Below, piece after piece: positions 53,794 through 63,000 of a stretch of DNA of 64,000 nt; the stretch's first letter is position 1, and each line of letters opens with the position of its first letter. This DNA is from Giardia muris (taxonomy: Eukaryota; Fornicata; Diplomonadida; Hexamitidae): the NCBI GenBank assembly GCA_006247105.1, contig CM016927.1, positions 124,001-188,000 of the forward strand. Reading direction: 5' to 3'. The notes beneath the pieces are model-generated. The model did no database searches. It saw only the letters and a program-made list of their open reading frames with translations, and was not told the DNA's origin. Both the position numbers and the translations under genes were made by a program.

Positions 53794-56700
53794 ATGGCGA
53801 ACATAAAGGATGGACAGACACCGGTCCGACAGTACACCCAGAAGTACCCTAGCGGTCAGCACGTCATCTCGGGTGACAGCTATGGCGCCCTTCCTTTGGA
53901 GGTCTTCGCATATGCCCCCGGTCCCATCCCCTCACCCCGCAACCTTTCTTGCACCCTCTCCGTCATCCCCTATGCAGACCCTCTCTTATTAAAGACCAGC
54001 TTACCTCTTGCCATTCACCTAAGCCCTTTGGCCGAGCCGGACAATCTCTCCGTTGTTGGAGGCCAAAGCACTTCAGTCCCTCTCATTCACACCGCCCCCA
54101 CACGCTGTCAACGGTGTAGAGCTTACATGTCTCCACATAATGAACTCTTCACGGAAAAGTGGGTCTGTGCATTATGCGGTAGATCGAATCCCTACCCCTC
54201 GGGTCGAAACCCACCCCTCAGCTTCAATCCGAGTGTTAATCGCTTCGTCCTAGATCAAGGACGGTGTCATGGTGAAGTCAGCACCTGGGAACTCGTATTG
54301 GGGACTGTCGAGTATGACGTCTCTGCAGACCCGGCATTTCTACCGGCTTCAACGGACGACCCTGTCTTTTTCATGCAGCAGGGTGCCCCCGGAGATGTGT
54401 CCCACGTTCAAGCTGCGATCTTAGCACCTGAACGGTTCATGGAAGGAAATGCGGTTCAAGCCTCGGCTCAAGGATATGGGGAGCCTTCTACCATATGTGC
54501 TACACGTTTTGAGGGGCAACAGCTCAACATACCGTCTGCGGAGTACGTTCAGGAGAGACGGGTACCATCAGCCACTCCTAGGGCCCTAACTTATGTATTG
54601 ATAGTCCTCATACCGGCAACAACAAATGCCTTTTCTAATGGGGTACTCAAGGGGGCTTTCGATACTCTTCTGGGATCGTTGTCGGCCATACCAGAGTCCG
54701 TTCGAGTGGTCCCAGTCCTGTATAATGAGGCGTTGCAGTGTTTTCGTCGAGTTGGTGGGTCTGTTGAGAAAGTGGAGGAGGTGGTTATGAGGGCGGACTT
54801 TCTGACGACCGAGCCCATTCTCCCCTACCCAATCGAGGAGTTGGCATTATCCCGTGACGTACAAAAAGAGTTCTCGTTCTTCCAGAAGGTACTCACGTCT
54901 GTATATGCCGGTGTGCAAGATGCCACGAAGCGAGGGATGAAGATGTATGCGTCCTCCAGCTTTGTTGTGGCGCTTGCAGGCTGCATTTCGACTCTCCAGC
55001 ATACTGGTGGGAAGATAATTGGGATTACTTGCGATCCTGTGCAATCGGGACTTGCCTCAACGCCCTGTCCCGAGGTTCCCGTCACCGAGTTCTCCGTGCC
55101 GAGCATTGAAATGCTGTTTCTCAGCCATGACGCCATTGTTAACCGTCTTGCATACATGGCAGCCACACATAACACTGGGATCGACATCATTGCGCTCCCA
55201 ACAGCCAAGACAACAAACCTTAGCATCCCCGCGCTCTCCGCCTTCTGCTCCGTCACCGGTGGCGCGCTCCTCTATTACGAGGCCGGCCTTTATGCCAGTA
55301 ACATGCTCGGAGGCCTTACCTTCCTCGCAAACGCCCTTCGGCGGCAACTTCTTAGCAGACAAGGGATCGCCGCGACTCTATCGATACGTACGAGCGAGGG
55401 TTTCGACGTCCGGATGAATGATGCCACCCCCGAGGCTTTAGCAACGAATGCTGTTCGCGGGTCTCTTACAACTGGGGGCTTCGCGAACTTATTTATCACG
55501 GCTCGTAACCTCGTCGCAACAAAACTACAACAACGGAACGCCGAAGCAGATCGAAGACCTGCCATCGAAAACCTTCTTCAACTCTCACAACAAGCACCGA
55601 AGGCGGCATACAAGTGGAAGAGTAAGGACGGATTTTCCGCCAACTACCTGAAGCAGTCAGCCCTCGAATATTGTTTCGCCACGATTACTGAGCATGATAA
55701 CTATTCCATGGAGTTGAAGTATAATGCCAAGATACCAGCCACCTCGAGCCATGGTTACGTCCAGACTGCTCTCTTGTACACAGCCATGGACGGCTCAAGA
55801 CGGGTGCGCGTCTCCACCCTCCCTCTTATGCTTGATAATAGGCTTTCAGAGATATATATGGGGATCAACCAGCTCGCCTATGTCGGATGGCTTGCCAAGA
55901 AGTTGGCACTGCGGGTTCTAAGTACTGAGGCCTTGATGGTCGGGTGCTTGGACGCGCTTGGTGGAGATTTCGATGTTGAAAAGCCCATCACAACCACATC
56001 GTCGACCAACCACGAACAAGGAGCTGAGATTGGCATGGAGAGCTCGTACACGCATCCCAAAGGTACAACACACCACCCTGACGTCCATAGAGATGAGGTA
56101 GCGCGGACAGGACACGCTTCGGAACTAACCGTTCAATACCTCACCACACGTATGGGTCCCGAGCTTGTGAAACGGCAGACCCTCTTCAACGCCCAACGCC
56201 TCACACTTCTTTTTGATGGCGAATACTCATACAATGGGTACTTGTCCAATGGAAGGGTCATTGAGCGGGCCGTGTACCCACTTATCAGAGAGTTCAGAAA
56301 CTGCACCTATTCTGCCACGGTGGGCTCCCTCTCCGTCCCAGCAAAGCTTGAGCTCCTGCCGCTATATGCTCTCGGCCTGACCAGGACGGCTCTCTGTCAT
56401 CGGCACCGTTCGGAAGGTGAAGGGGGTATGTACTTCGCTGATGAACGGCACTCCTTCGCCTATCGCGTGCTCTCGGCACCGGCGCACCAGATTGCCCTGA
56501 TGCTTTACCCCACCCTTTATGACTGCAACAGTTATCTCACGACGTTCGTTCCAGAGGTTGAGCGTTGGGCCCTGGCGCACCCAGGTACACCTATTAACAT
56601 GCCTGTCTCACTTCCCGTACCGATACGTACCGGTAGTCGCCATATGAGGAACATAACAAAGACAGTCTTCCTACTTGCTTCCGAGGGTTATACCCTTCTA

Positions 56701-57033
56701 TGGGTCGGCCTCAGCCTCGATGTGCAACTACGTATGAGCATCTTTGGGGTGAAGGAGCATAAGGACCTCGGACCAGTTCGCCCATACGGTTTGTATCTGG
56801 AGCGTAGTAATGAACAGACGGGACAGATGCGAGCGTTGAGCCGGCTGATCGACGTGGTCCAACGGCTTCATGGCTGCTTAGCCCCCGTTCTGGTCGTCCC
56901 CGAAGGGTTAGGAGGCGGTTTAGAGGCACTGGCAAGATGGGCCTTAGTTGAGGATCAGACCAGTCAGGACCGTTCACATTCGGAGTTTCTTTCCGCCATG
57001 GCGCAAGCCATCATAGACAACCGTTGGTCCTGA
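53794..57033 (+). CDS. Sec24-like COPII cargo-binding coat subunit
   Basis: A 1079-residue protein. The N-terminal zinc finger (RCQRCRAYMSPHNELFTEKW and CALCGR) is the Sec23/Sec24 type. It is followed by a trunk-like domain (RALTYVLIVLIPATT, SSFVVALAGCISTLQHTGGKIIGI), a beta-barrel, and a helical/gelsolin-like C-terminus (YTLLWVGLSLDVQL). Sec24 selects cargo into COPII vesicles at the ER with Sec23 and Sar1. The unusually short, non-Pro-rich N-terminal extension is notable. The ATG at 53794 is preceded by AAGGATAA. Its TGA is 2 bp from the convergent small ORF. Confidence 0.9.
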   Translation: MANIKDGQTPVRQYTQKYPSGQHVISGDSYGALPLEVFAYAPGPIPSPRNLSCTLSVIPYADPLLLKTSLPLAIHLSPLAEPDNLSVVGGQSTSVPLIHTAPTRCQRCRAYMSPHNELFTEKWVCALCGRSNPYPSGRNPPLSFNPSVNRFVLDQGRCHGEVSTWELVLGTVEYDVSADPAFLPASTDDPVFFMQQGAPGDVSHVQAAILAPERFMEGNAVQASAQGYGEPSTICATRFEGQQLNIPSAEYVQERRVPSATPRALTYVLIVLIPATTNAFSNGVLKGAFDTLLGSLSAIPESVRVVPVLYNEALQCFRRVGGSVEKVEEVVMRADFLTTEPILPYPIEELALSRDVQKEFSFFQKVLTSVYAGVQDATKRGMKMYASSSFVVALAGCISTLQHTGGKIIGITCDPVQSGLASTPCPEVPVTEFSVPSIEMLFLSHDAIVNRLAYMAATHNTGIDIIALPTAKTTNLSIPALSAFCSVTGGALLYYEAGLYASNMLGGLTFLANALRRQLLSRQGIAATLSIRTSEGFDVRMNDATPEALATNAVRGSLTTGGFANLFITARNLVATKLQQRNAEADRRPAIENLLQLSQQAPKAAYKWKSKDGFSANYLKQSALEYCFATITEHDNYSMELKYNAKIPATSSHGYVQTALLYTAMDGSRRVRVSTLPLMLDNRLSEIYMGINQLAYVGWLAKKLALRVLSTEALMVGCLDALGGDFDVEKPITTTSSTNHEQGAEIGMESSYTHPKGTTHHPDVHRDEVARTGHASELTVQYLTTRMGPELVKRQTLFNAQRLTLLFDGEYSYNGYLSNGRVIERAVYPLIREFRNCTYSATVGSLSVPAKLELLPLYALGLTRTALCHRHRSEGEGGMYFADERHSFAYRVLSAPAHQIALMLYPTLYDCNSYLTTFVPEVERWALAHPGTPINMPVSLPVPIRTGSRHMRNITKTVFLLASEGYTLLWVGLSLDVQLRMSIFGVKEHKDLGPVRPYGLYLERSNEQTGQMRALSRLIDVVQRLHGCLAPVLVVPEGLGGGLEALARWALVEDQTSQDRSHSEFLSAMAQAIIDNRWS

Positions 57034-57035
57034 GC

Positions 57036-57197
57036 TCATAATTCTTCCTCGCCATTATTCTGGTCCAACGCCTCCAAGGCGATGAGGGCCCCGGAGACTA
57101 ACGGGAGGACTCGGGGCTGGGAAAAGACGTAGGATGGTGGACCCCCGGCACCAGGGTGCAGAGGCTGTTGAGGCAGAGGCTGTTGTGACAGAGGCAT
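57036..57197 (-). CDS. possible 53-aa protein, unknown
   Basis: The ORF from the ATG at 57197 encodes a Gln/Pro-rich start (MPLSQQPLPQQPLHPG) and an acidic end (ALDQNNGEEEL), with no family motif. It fits exactly between the Sec24 stop (2 bp away) and the divergent kinesin-like gene (25 bp), and that spacing is the main support. It could be chance. Confidence 0.4.
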   Translation of the reverse strand: MPLSQQPLPQQPLHPGAGGPPSYVFSQPRVLPLVSGALIALEALDQNNGEEEL

Positions 57198-57222
57198 AGC
57201 TTCCAAGTTTAATAAACGAGTG

Positions 57223-60060
57223 ATGTTTCGCCTCAACTCAACAGTAATACTCCCGCGGGTGACCCCGCCCTACGTCAGCGCCGGGGAGACGGACCTTGCC
57301 GTCCAGCTGGCCTCGGGCGCAAAGAAGACCTTTCAGATGACGAACGTTGTGGCCCCGCAGGAGGCCACGATCTACCGCGAGCAATACGCCGCCGAGACGG
57401 CGAGGCGCCTGCTTCGCGGGGAGTCATCCTCCCTCTTCCTTCTTGGCCCTGGAGGCGTCGGGAAGACATATACCTCCATCCATTATGATGGCTTTCTTGA
57501 ATCTCTGTATAATCACGTTACAAACCATTTGTCCCCCGGCCTCCGCGTCGCCCTCTCAATGTACGAGCTCTTCGATGACGTCGTAGTCGACCACTTCGCC
57601 CCGGCAGATGACTTCGAGGTCCAGCTCAATAGAATGCGTATCGCTAGCGCCTGGGCTGAGAATCGCACCGAGGGCTACCTCCTCATGGAGTTCGCACGAA
57701 GCTTGAGCAAGAACTACTCCGACGCCGAACTAACTGGAGGTGTTCGCCCCATTCCAAATTCCTCAACTCTCTGTGGTCGGATTTGTATCTATGACAGCCG
57801 GGGAGAGCTAGTCTCCTCCTTCGCAGTCATTGATATGCTCGTGGCACATCAGGAGGCCTTCCTTCCCATCCTGATCGATGCCGCAGCTAGTGACCTCCCC
57901 GTAGAAGCATTCCTTCAAACCCGTGGGGTCTCTGAAGACCCTGTTGCCATCTTCACATTTCCATTGATGATAGGAACCCATATCACACTCCTAGGTCTGC
58001 TCGGTAAAGAGAAGCAGTCCCGATCGTTTAATGAACTACTTCTGACCTCGATGCACGCAGCTCGGGACAAGTGCACGACAAACCCTGAGTCTTCTCCCTC
58101 TACTTCCTACTACCAACGACCGTTCTCTGATGTCATTGACTCGGATCTATACCTCCTTTTACATCAGCGTGTAATAGCCAGTCATCCACAACTCGAGGCC
58201 TGTGAGAAGCACGGTGGTGACACCTCCTTCGAGGACCTCCCCCCAGATATGGGGGCGCAATACGAGACACGAAGTATCAGTCGGACAGTGCGTACTTCTG
58301 AGCCCAACTTCGCGGGTAGATACCATTCTTTCAGTAGTCCAAGCGATGCCGCGAATAGTCCAGCTCTCCGGGATTCGGAGCCTAGAAGCATCGATACGGA
58401 GGTTGTCATCCCACCCGTCCCACCGGAACCACATCCCATCGCTCCTCCATCGCCTCCAACCAATTCTTCACCACCCAAGTCGCGTCAACCGACACAAACG
58501 CAGACACAGCCACCGAGGCAAAAGGGAACTGCTCAAACAACGAAATCAAATACGTCCTTGCCGCCTCCCCCCGTTCCGGAGAAATCCCAACTTACTGATG
58601 AGGCGCCACCGGAGTCGTCCAGAAATCCAGTTATCATACCCTGCACGATCCCTGACAACTCAAGCATCGTAGTCGATGCAGATCTAAGTATCCTACAGTC
58701 TGGAGCATTGGAGCTTGATGAAATGACTCCTGCAGAGCAGAAGGCCGAAGAGTTCTTTTCTAGCCTTGGGACGAAGACCGACATTAGAGAGGAGGTGGCT
58801 AGAAGCACGAGCACTCCAGGAACTCGGCCGGAAGCCGCCAAGCAGCTACAAACGTTGAGAATACGCCTCAATAATGCGACGACCGCCCTGGAGAAGGCCA
58901 CCAAGTACCGAGACGAACTTACCCACCAGCTCGAGGAGATGGAGCTTCTGGACCAGGAGGAGTTAGTTAGGTCTGAACTCTACATGATTGCCGTGCAACA
59001 GCGAGTAGGAGAAATGCGCCGGGTCATTGCGGAGAGTACTGGAGGAGACGGGGACGGGTTATCGATTGCTAACATCCAACGTCTATTACAAAGTCATGAA
59101 GAGGATGTTGACAAGCTCGAGGCGAACCTTTTCTCCGAGATCCATACGCAGGCGGAGGCTGCGATCGCGGTGGCGGGACGCGTACTCCAAGAAGCGCAGG
59201 CGAAGCCGCTTATTCAGAATCTACGCAAGGCGGTTGAGAACCGTCTTGCTACTGAGAAGAAGTTACGAAAGGTGTTGGCGGCCGGCCGTGAACTCAAGAT
59301 GAAAATGGTCCTTTTCCGGGTTCTCGAGCGCAAGTATCACACCCTACGGGAGCAGCGAGAACAGCGGCGTGCGGAGATCCAGCAGCTGTACGCGCGTTAT
59401 CGCGAAATTCAACAGGAAAATGCGGCAACCCGTGCACAACTCGAATGCATACAGAAGCAGGTGCATGACGCCGTCGCGTTGCTTGGTGACTTGAAACTTG
59501 ACGCCAGTTCGCTTCGGCTTGCTTACAAAAACATTGAGGCCACGGCACTTACATACTTCCCCAACTACTCGCGCCCAGAGCTCGATCCGCGGCTACTCGC
59601 TTCCGTGAATAGTAGCCTCGACGCAGAGGAGGAGCTTGAGACGAACGAGATGCTTGCTAAGGCATCACAATACTGCTCCGGAGATAAGTTGGATCAGCTC
59701 GTCAGTCAGACCTCGGCTGGCAAGCTCCGGCACATCTTTGGCCTTGTTAATGGGGTAATCAGTGCCATCAGCAACAAAGACCAGGCCGAGGGACTATCGA
59801 CGGACGAGGAGAATCTTCGACTTCATGTCCGGTCTCTCAAGGACTTCCTACATCAGACCTTAGAGGCACGAGGAGTCCCGGTTGACGATCCAGATCCAGC
59901 GTCACTTGCAAGAGTGCCGGCAGATGTATCGGAGACACTCAGGACACAAACGGCAGACCCCTTGTTAGGGGGACAAAAGGAAGCGAGTACGCTTCAGCTC
60001 GTCCAGGAGGTGGAGGACACGACCGAGGAACGTCTGAAACGGATGATGGAGGCAATTTGA
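57223..60060 (+). CDS. degenerate kinesin-like coiled-coil protein
   Basis: A 945-residue protein. The N-terminal region keeps the order of a kinesin motor: a strand-rich start, TIYREQY.AETARRLLRGESSSLFLLGPGGVGKTYTS (P-loop at 75-82), and an SMYELFDDVVVDHF block where kinesins have SYVEIYNE. The switch II position reads ITLLGLLGKEKQ, so the DLAGSE first Asp is lost, and no SSRSH switch I was found. It is probably a nucleotide-binding but non-motile kinesin relative. A Pro/Ser/Thr-rich linker (about 380-470) and coiled coils (about 530-820) follow. The frame starts with a GTG, and the ATG at 57223 follows TTTAATAAACGAGTG. Confidence 0.75.
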   Translation: MFRLNSTVILPRVTPPYVSAGETDLAVQLASGAKKTFQMTNVVAPQEATIYREQYAAETARRLLRGESSSLFLLGPGGVGKTYTSIHYDGFLESLYNHVTNHLSPGLRVALSMYELFDDVVVDHFAPADDFEVQLNRMRIASAWAENRTEGYLLMEFARSLSKNYSDAELTGGVRPIPNSSTLCGRICIYDSRGELVSSFAVIDMLVAHQEAFLPILIDAAASDLPVEAFLQTRGVSEDPVAIFTFPLMIGTHITLLGLLGKEKQSRSFNELLLTSMHAARDKCTTNPESSPSTSYYQRPFSDVIDSDLYLLLHQRVIASHPQLEACEKHGGDTSFEDLPPDMGAQYETRSISRTVRTSEPNFAGRYHSFSSPSDAANSPALRDSEPRSIDTEVVIPPVPPEPHPIAPPSPPTNSSPPKSRQPTQTQTQPPRQKGTAQTTKSNTSLPPPPVPEKSQLTDEAPPESSRNPVIIPCTIPDNSSIVVDADLSILQSGALELDEMTPAEQKAEEFFSSLGTKTDIREEVARSTSTPGTRPEAAKQLQTLRIRLNNATTALEKATKYRDELTHQLEEMELLDQEELVRSELYMIAVQQRVGEMRRVIAESTGGDGDGLSIANIQRLLQSHEEDVDKLEANLFSEIHTQAEAAIAVAGRVLQEAQAKPLIQNLRKAVENRLATEKKLRKVLAAGRELKMKMVLFRVLERKYHTLREQREQRRAEIQQLYARYREIQQENAATRAQLECIQKQVHDAVALLGDLKLDASSLRLAYKNIEATALTYFPNYSRPELDPRLLASVNSSLDAEEELETNEMLAKASQYCSGDKLDQLVSQTSAGKLRHIFGLVNGVISAISNKDQAEGLSTDEENLRLHVRSLKDFLHQTLEARGVPVDDPDPASLARVPADVSETLRTQTADPLLGGQKEASTLQLVQEVEDTTEERLKRMMEAI

Positions 60061-60076
60061 ACGCATCGATTCACTC

Positions 60077-63000
60077 TCAGAGAGATGTGTCGTACGTGAA
60101 TTCCACCTGGTTCAGCTGCTCGTCTGTGAGGGTAAGGCCGGAGATGTCGGCGATGATGCGTTTGAGGCTATGTGGGTGCAGAGGGGTGGCGGGAGTTTCG
60201 CTTGGAGCCGGCTCGGACATGGGGATACTCGAGACCATCGAGGTAGTTGCTGGGGACGATTCACCGAGCTTACTGGGAGCGCAAGAGATCCTAAGCTCGT
60301 TTCTGGGCGCTATCCGTCTCTTCTTGACAGCACCAGTAGGCCGGTCACCCTCTCGCTCAACGTTACGTGAGCCTTGGAGGTCTTCCGTGCTCGTTGCAAG
60401 GCTACGGATGAGTTCGGCAAGGGTATTACCCTCCTCCTCTCTTTGAAGGGAGATCGTCAGAGGAGCATCATTACTAGAACTACTGGCGAGGGTACTTTGG
60501 ATGCGCGAAAGAGTCTCCATCTGAGAGTATTGGGCGGTGAACGTTCCATTCTGCACCGAGCTCCGGAAGGAACGGCCACACTTATCGGCCCAGCGAGCGT
60601 CCTGTGTCCCGCCTCGCCGAACAAGGGGTTGCTCGTAGGATGTGACCATACTCACCTTGGATGTCAGCTTCGTCGAGAGGCGCACCCGTTCTGCCAACAG
60701 TTTATGTAAGGCTAAGATAGTCAGTCCTCCACGGTTGACTAGGCCATCGGGGCACCCACGAAACGCGGTGATGTTGTCCTCGCTATTGTTATCTGACCTC
60801 TGATTGCGTACATAACACGAGAACGAGTTGTTCCCGAACTTATCCGGGGGAAGCTGTAATGGTGTTCGTGGACCCCCATCGAGAGTCAGGATGGACCGTC
60901 CTTCCCGCCCAAGCGCCGGCTCTATACGGACGTAGTTCGCCGCGGAGTTCGACTTGGCCTGTATCGACTCGGATAAGCTCATCCCTGTGATAATACTATC
61001 GTCGATCTCGCTCAATGGTTGGATACGGAAGCTGCCAGGGTCTATTGGACCAGTAGTAACGATCGGGGGGCGCGCCTTCAGGCCTTGAGCACGCCCTCTT
61101 CCATCATTAAACCCTTCGCTCTCATCTTCGTCAGTAATCACTTCCATGATCTCACTCCAGATCGAGTTCGCATCGGCGGCACGATAACCCTTATCGGGAT
61201 TGGCGTGAGCGCTGGACTTCAACCCATCTCGATCTAGAGGCTCAAGACCCTTTGTGGTCGGTTTAAGAACCCCTCCAACGGTTGCAGACTTGATGGCCAT
61301 GTCATCGTTATCAATGATGGAGTTATGTGGGGAACGGCATGGAGAAGAAACGGCCATGATCTGGTTCATCGTTGCTTGAAGCGAGTCCTCATCCGCCGTT
61401 GTCTCCATTGTGTTACAGATCTCGGACGCATTGCTCGTGTAAACCTTCGCCATTTGTGACGTGAGTGTCAAACGGCTCGAGGCTTTGGACGTTGGTGCAC
61501 GCGTTGAATCCGAAACGTTTGCGGTGATGGTTGGTCGAGAAGCATACATCGGAATACGTGGGGGTGCCGCGAAGGCCGTGCTGGACTGCTGCCCATGTAC
61601 TCCCGAAGGGATGTCTGGAGATACCTGGGAGGAAGTGGAGAATGTGTCATTGATTAGCGTAGTAAACCAATGATGGCGCCCAAGGCTATAGACATCAACG
61701 CCGTACGTCAGACTCGCAATACTCTCGAGGAAGAAGTTGAAGTGCAAGCTGCGCAGCATATGGACCAGAAGGACTGGACTGTTATGTGCACAATGAAGAA
61801 CAAACTTCATGTGCAGATATTCGGACTCACGGATGCGCCGATTAAGGATGAGACTAGTGTCCGAGCCGTCTCTAGCAACGACCGGCAAGTCTGACGAGAG
61901 GAACACATCCAACAGTTCGGGAGCGGCTGCGTGTGCAGATAAAGTGACGTTCTTCAGGTCGACCTGAAGGTCCAAACAAGGGGATAATGCTCGCAGACCA
62001 CCGGAACGAGTGCTGGATGTCAAGGATGATCGCGATTCCGGAGTCAGAAAGTGATCCTTGTGAGGGAGGATCGAAAGAGTCTTATAGATTTCGCCCGGAA
62101 TCATGTCAAAACAGGTCTTGCATGCAACGAAGTTCAGAAGATCGAGGGGTTGAGACATGCTCAAGGAATGGTAATGCTGTAGGTGTGAGTGTTGACATGA
62201 GCAATGATAGTGCATGGTCGGACTGCGTGCAGCGCCATCCTTCCCCATGCTACCACCCATGGAGCTGGTTGAGAGCTGGGAGGGCCGGATGCTGAAGGAG
62301 CTACGGGTCCCCCCGGAGTCGGCCTGGAAAGGGGGATACCCACTCTTGGCGTATAGCTGGTCGAAGTGGTTGAGTGGGGAGTTCGTGTCCTTCGCATTCT
62401 CGCGAGGCACCTCCTCCGTGCTCGCGTCGCAATAGAGGAACTCGGTGATGAAGCGGGTGTTCATGAATCTAAGCTTATATGTGGCACCGACGTTTCGGAA
62501 CCTACGACGCAAAGTGCACTCGTAATTGCTTATCGAAGACCGCCGGATGAAAGGTCGGTTCTTCCGGATGACGTTGTCTCGCATGAGGAGAATGCGCCAG
62601 AAGTGGAACATTCGAAGGCGTGAATTGGTGCAGGCGAGCGTTAGAGTCTCATTGCTGTGAAGACTGATGCAATGGAGCGGCGCAAGGCACGTGCGGTAAG
62701 ACGAGCCAAGGGCCATCCCGCGCGTGGCAGGTGCGAACTCCGATGCGTTACTCGCCACGAGGGTGACGTCGTTCAGGGAGCCTGAGAAGGTCTCGTTGTC
62801 CTCGCTCTCAGCGATAGTGGACGGGGCTACCGGCGAGTCTCGCGGGTAATGACTGACAGAACCAATGGCTGTGTGCTTACCCGCCACTGGGAAGTTATTC
62901 TCGTCGAAGAAGGGATGATTGAGGACCTCGTACATCGTGTAACGGTACATGGGGTTGGAGGCTAGAAGGCCACAGAAGAGGTCTGTGAGGAACGGAGAAA

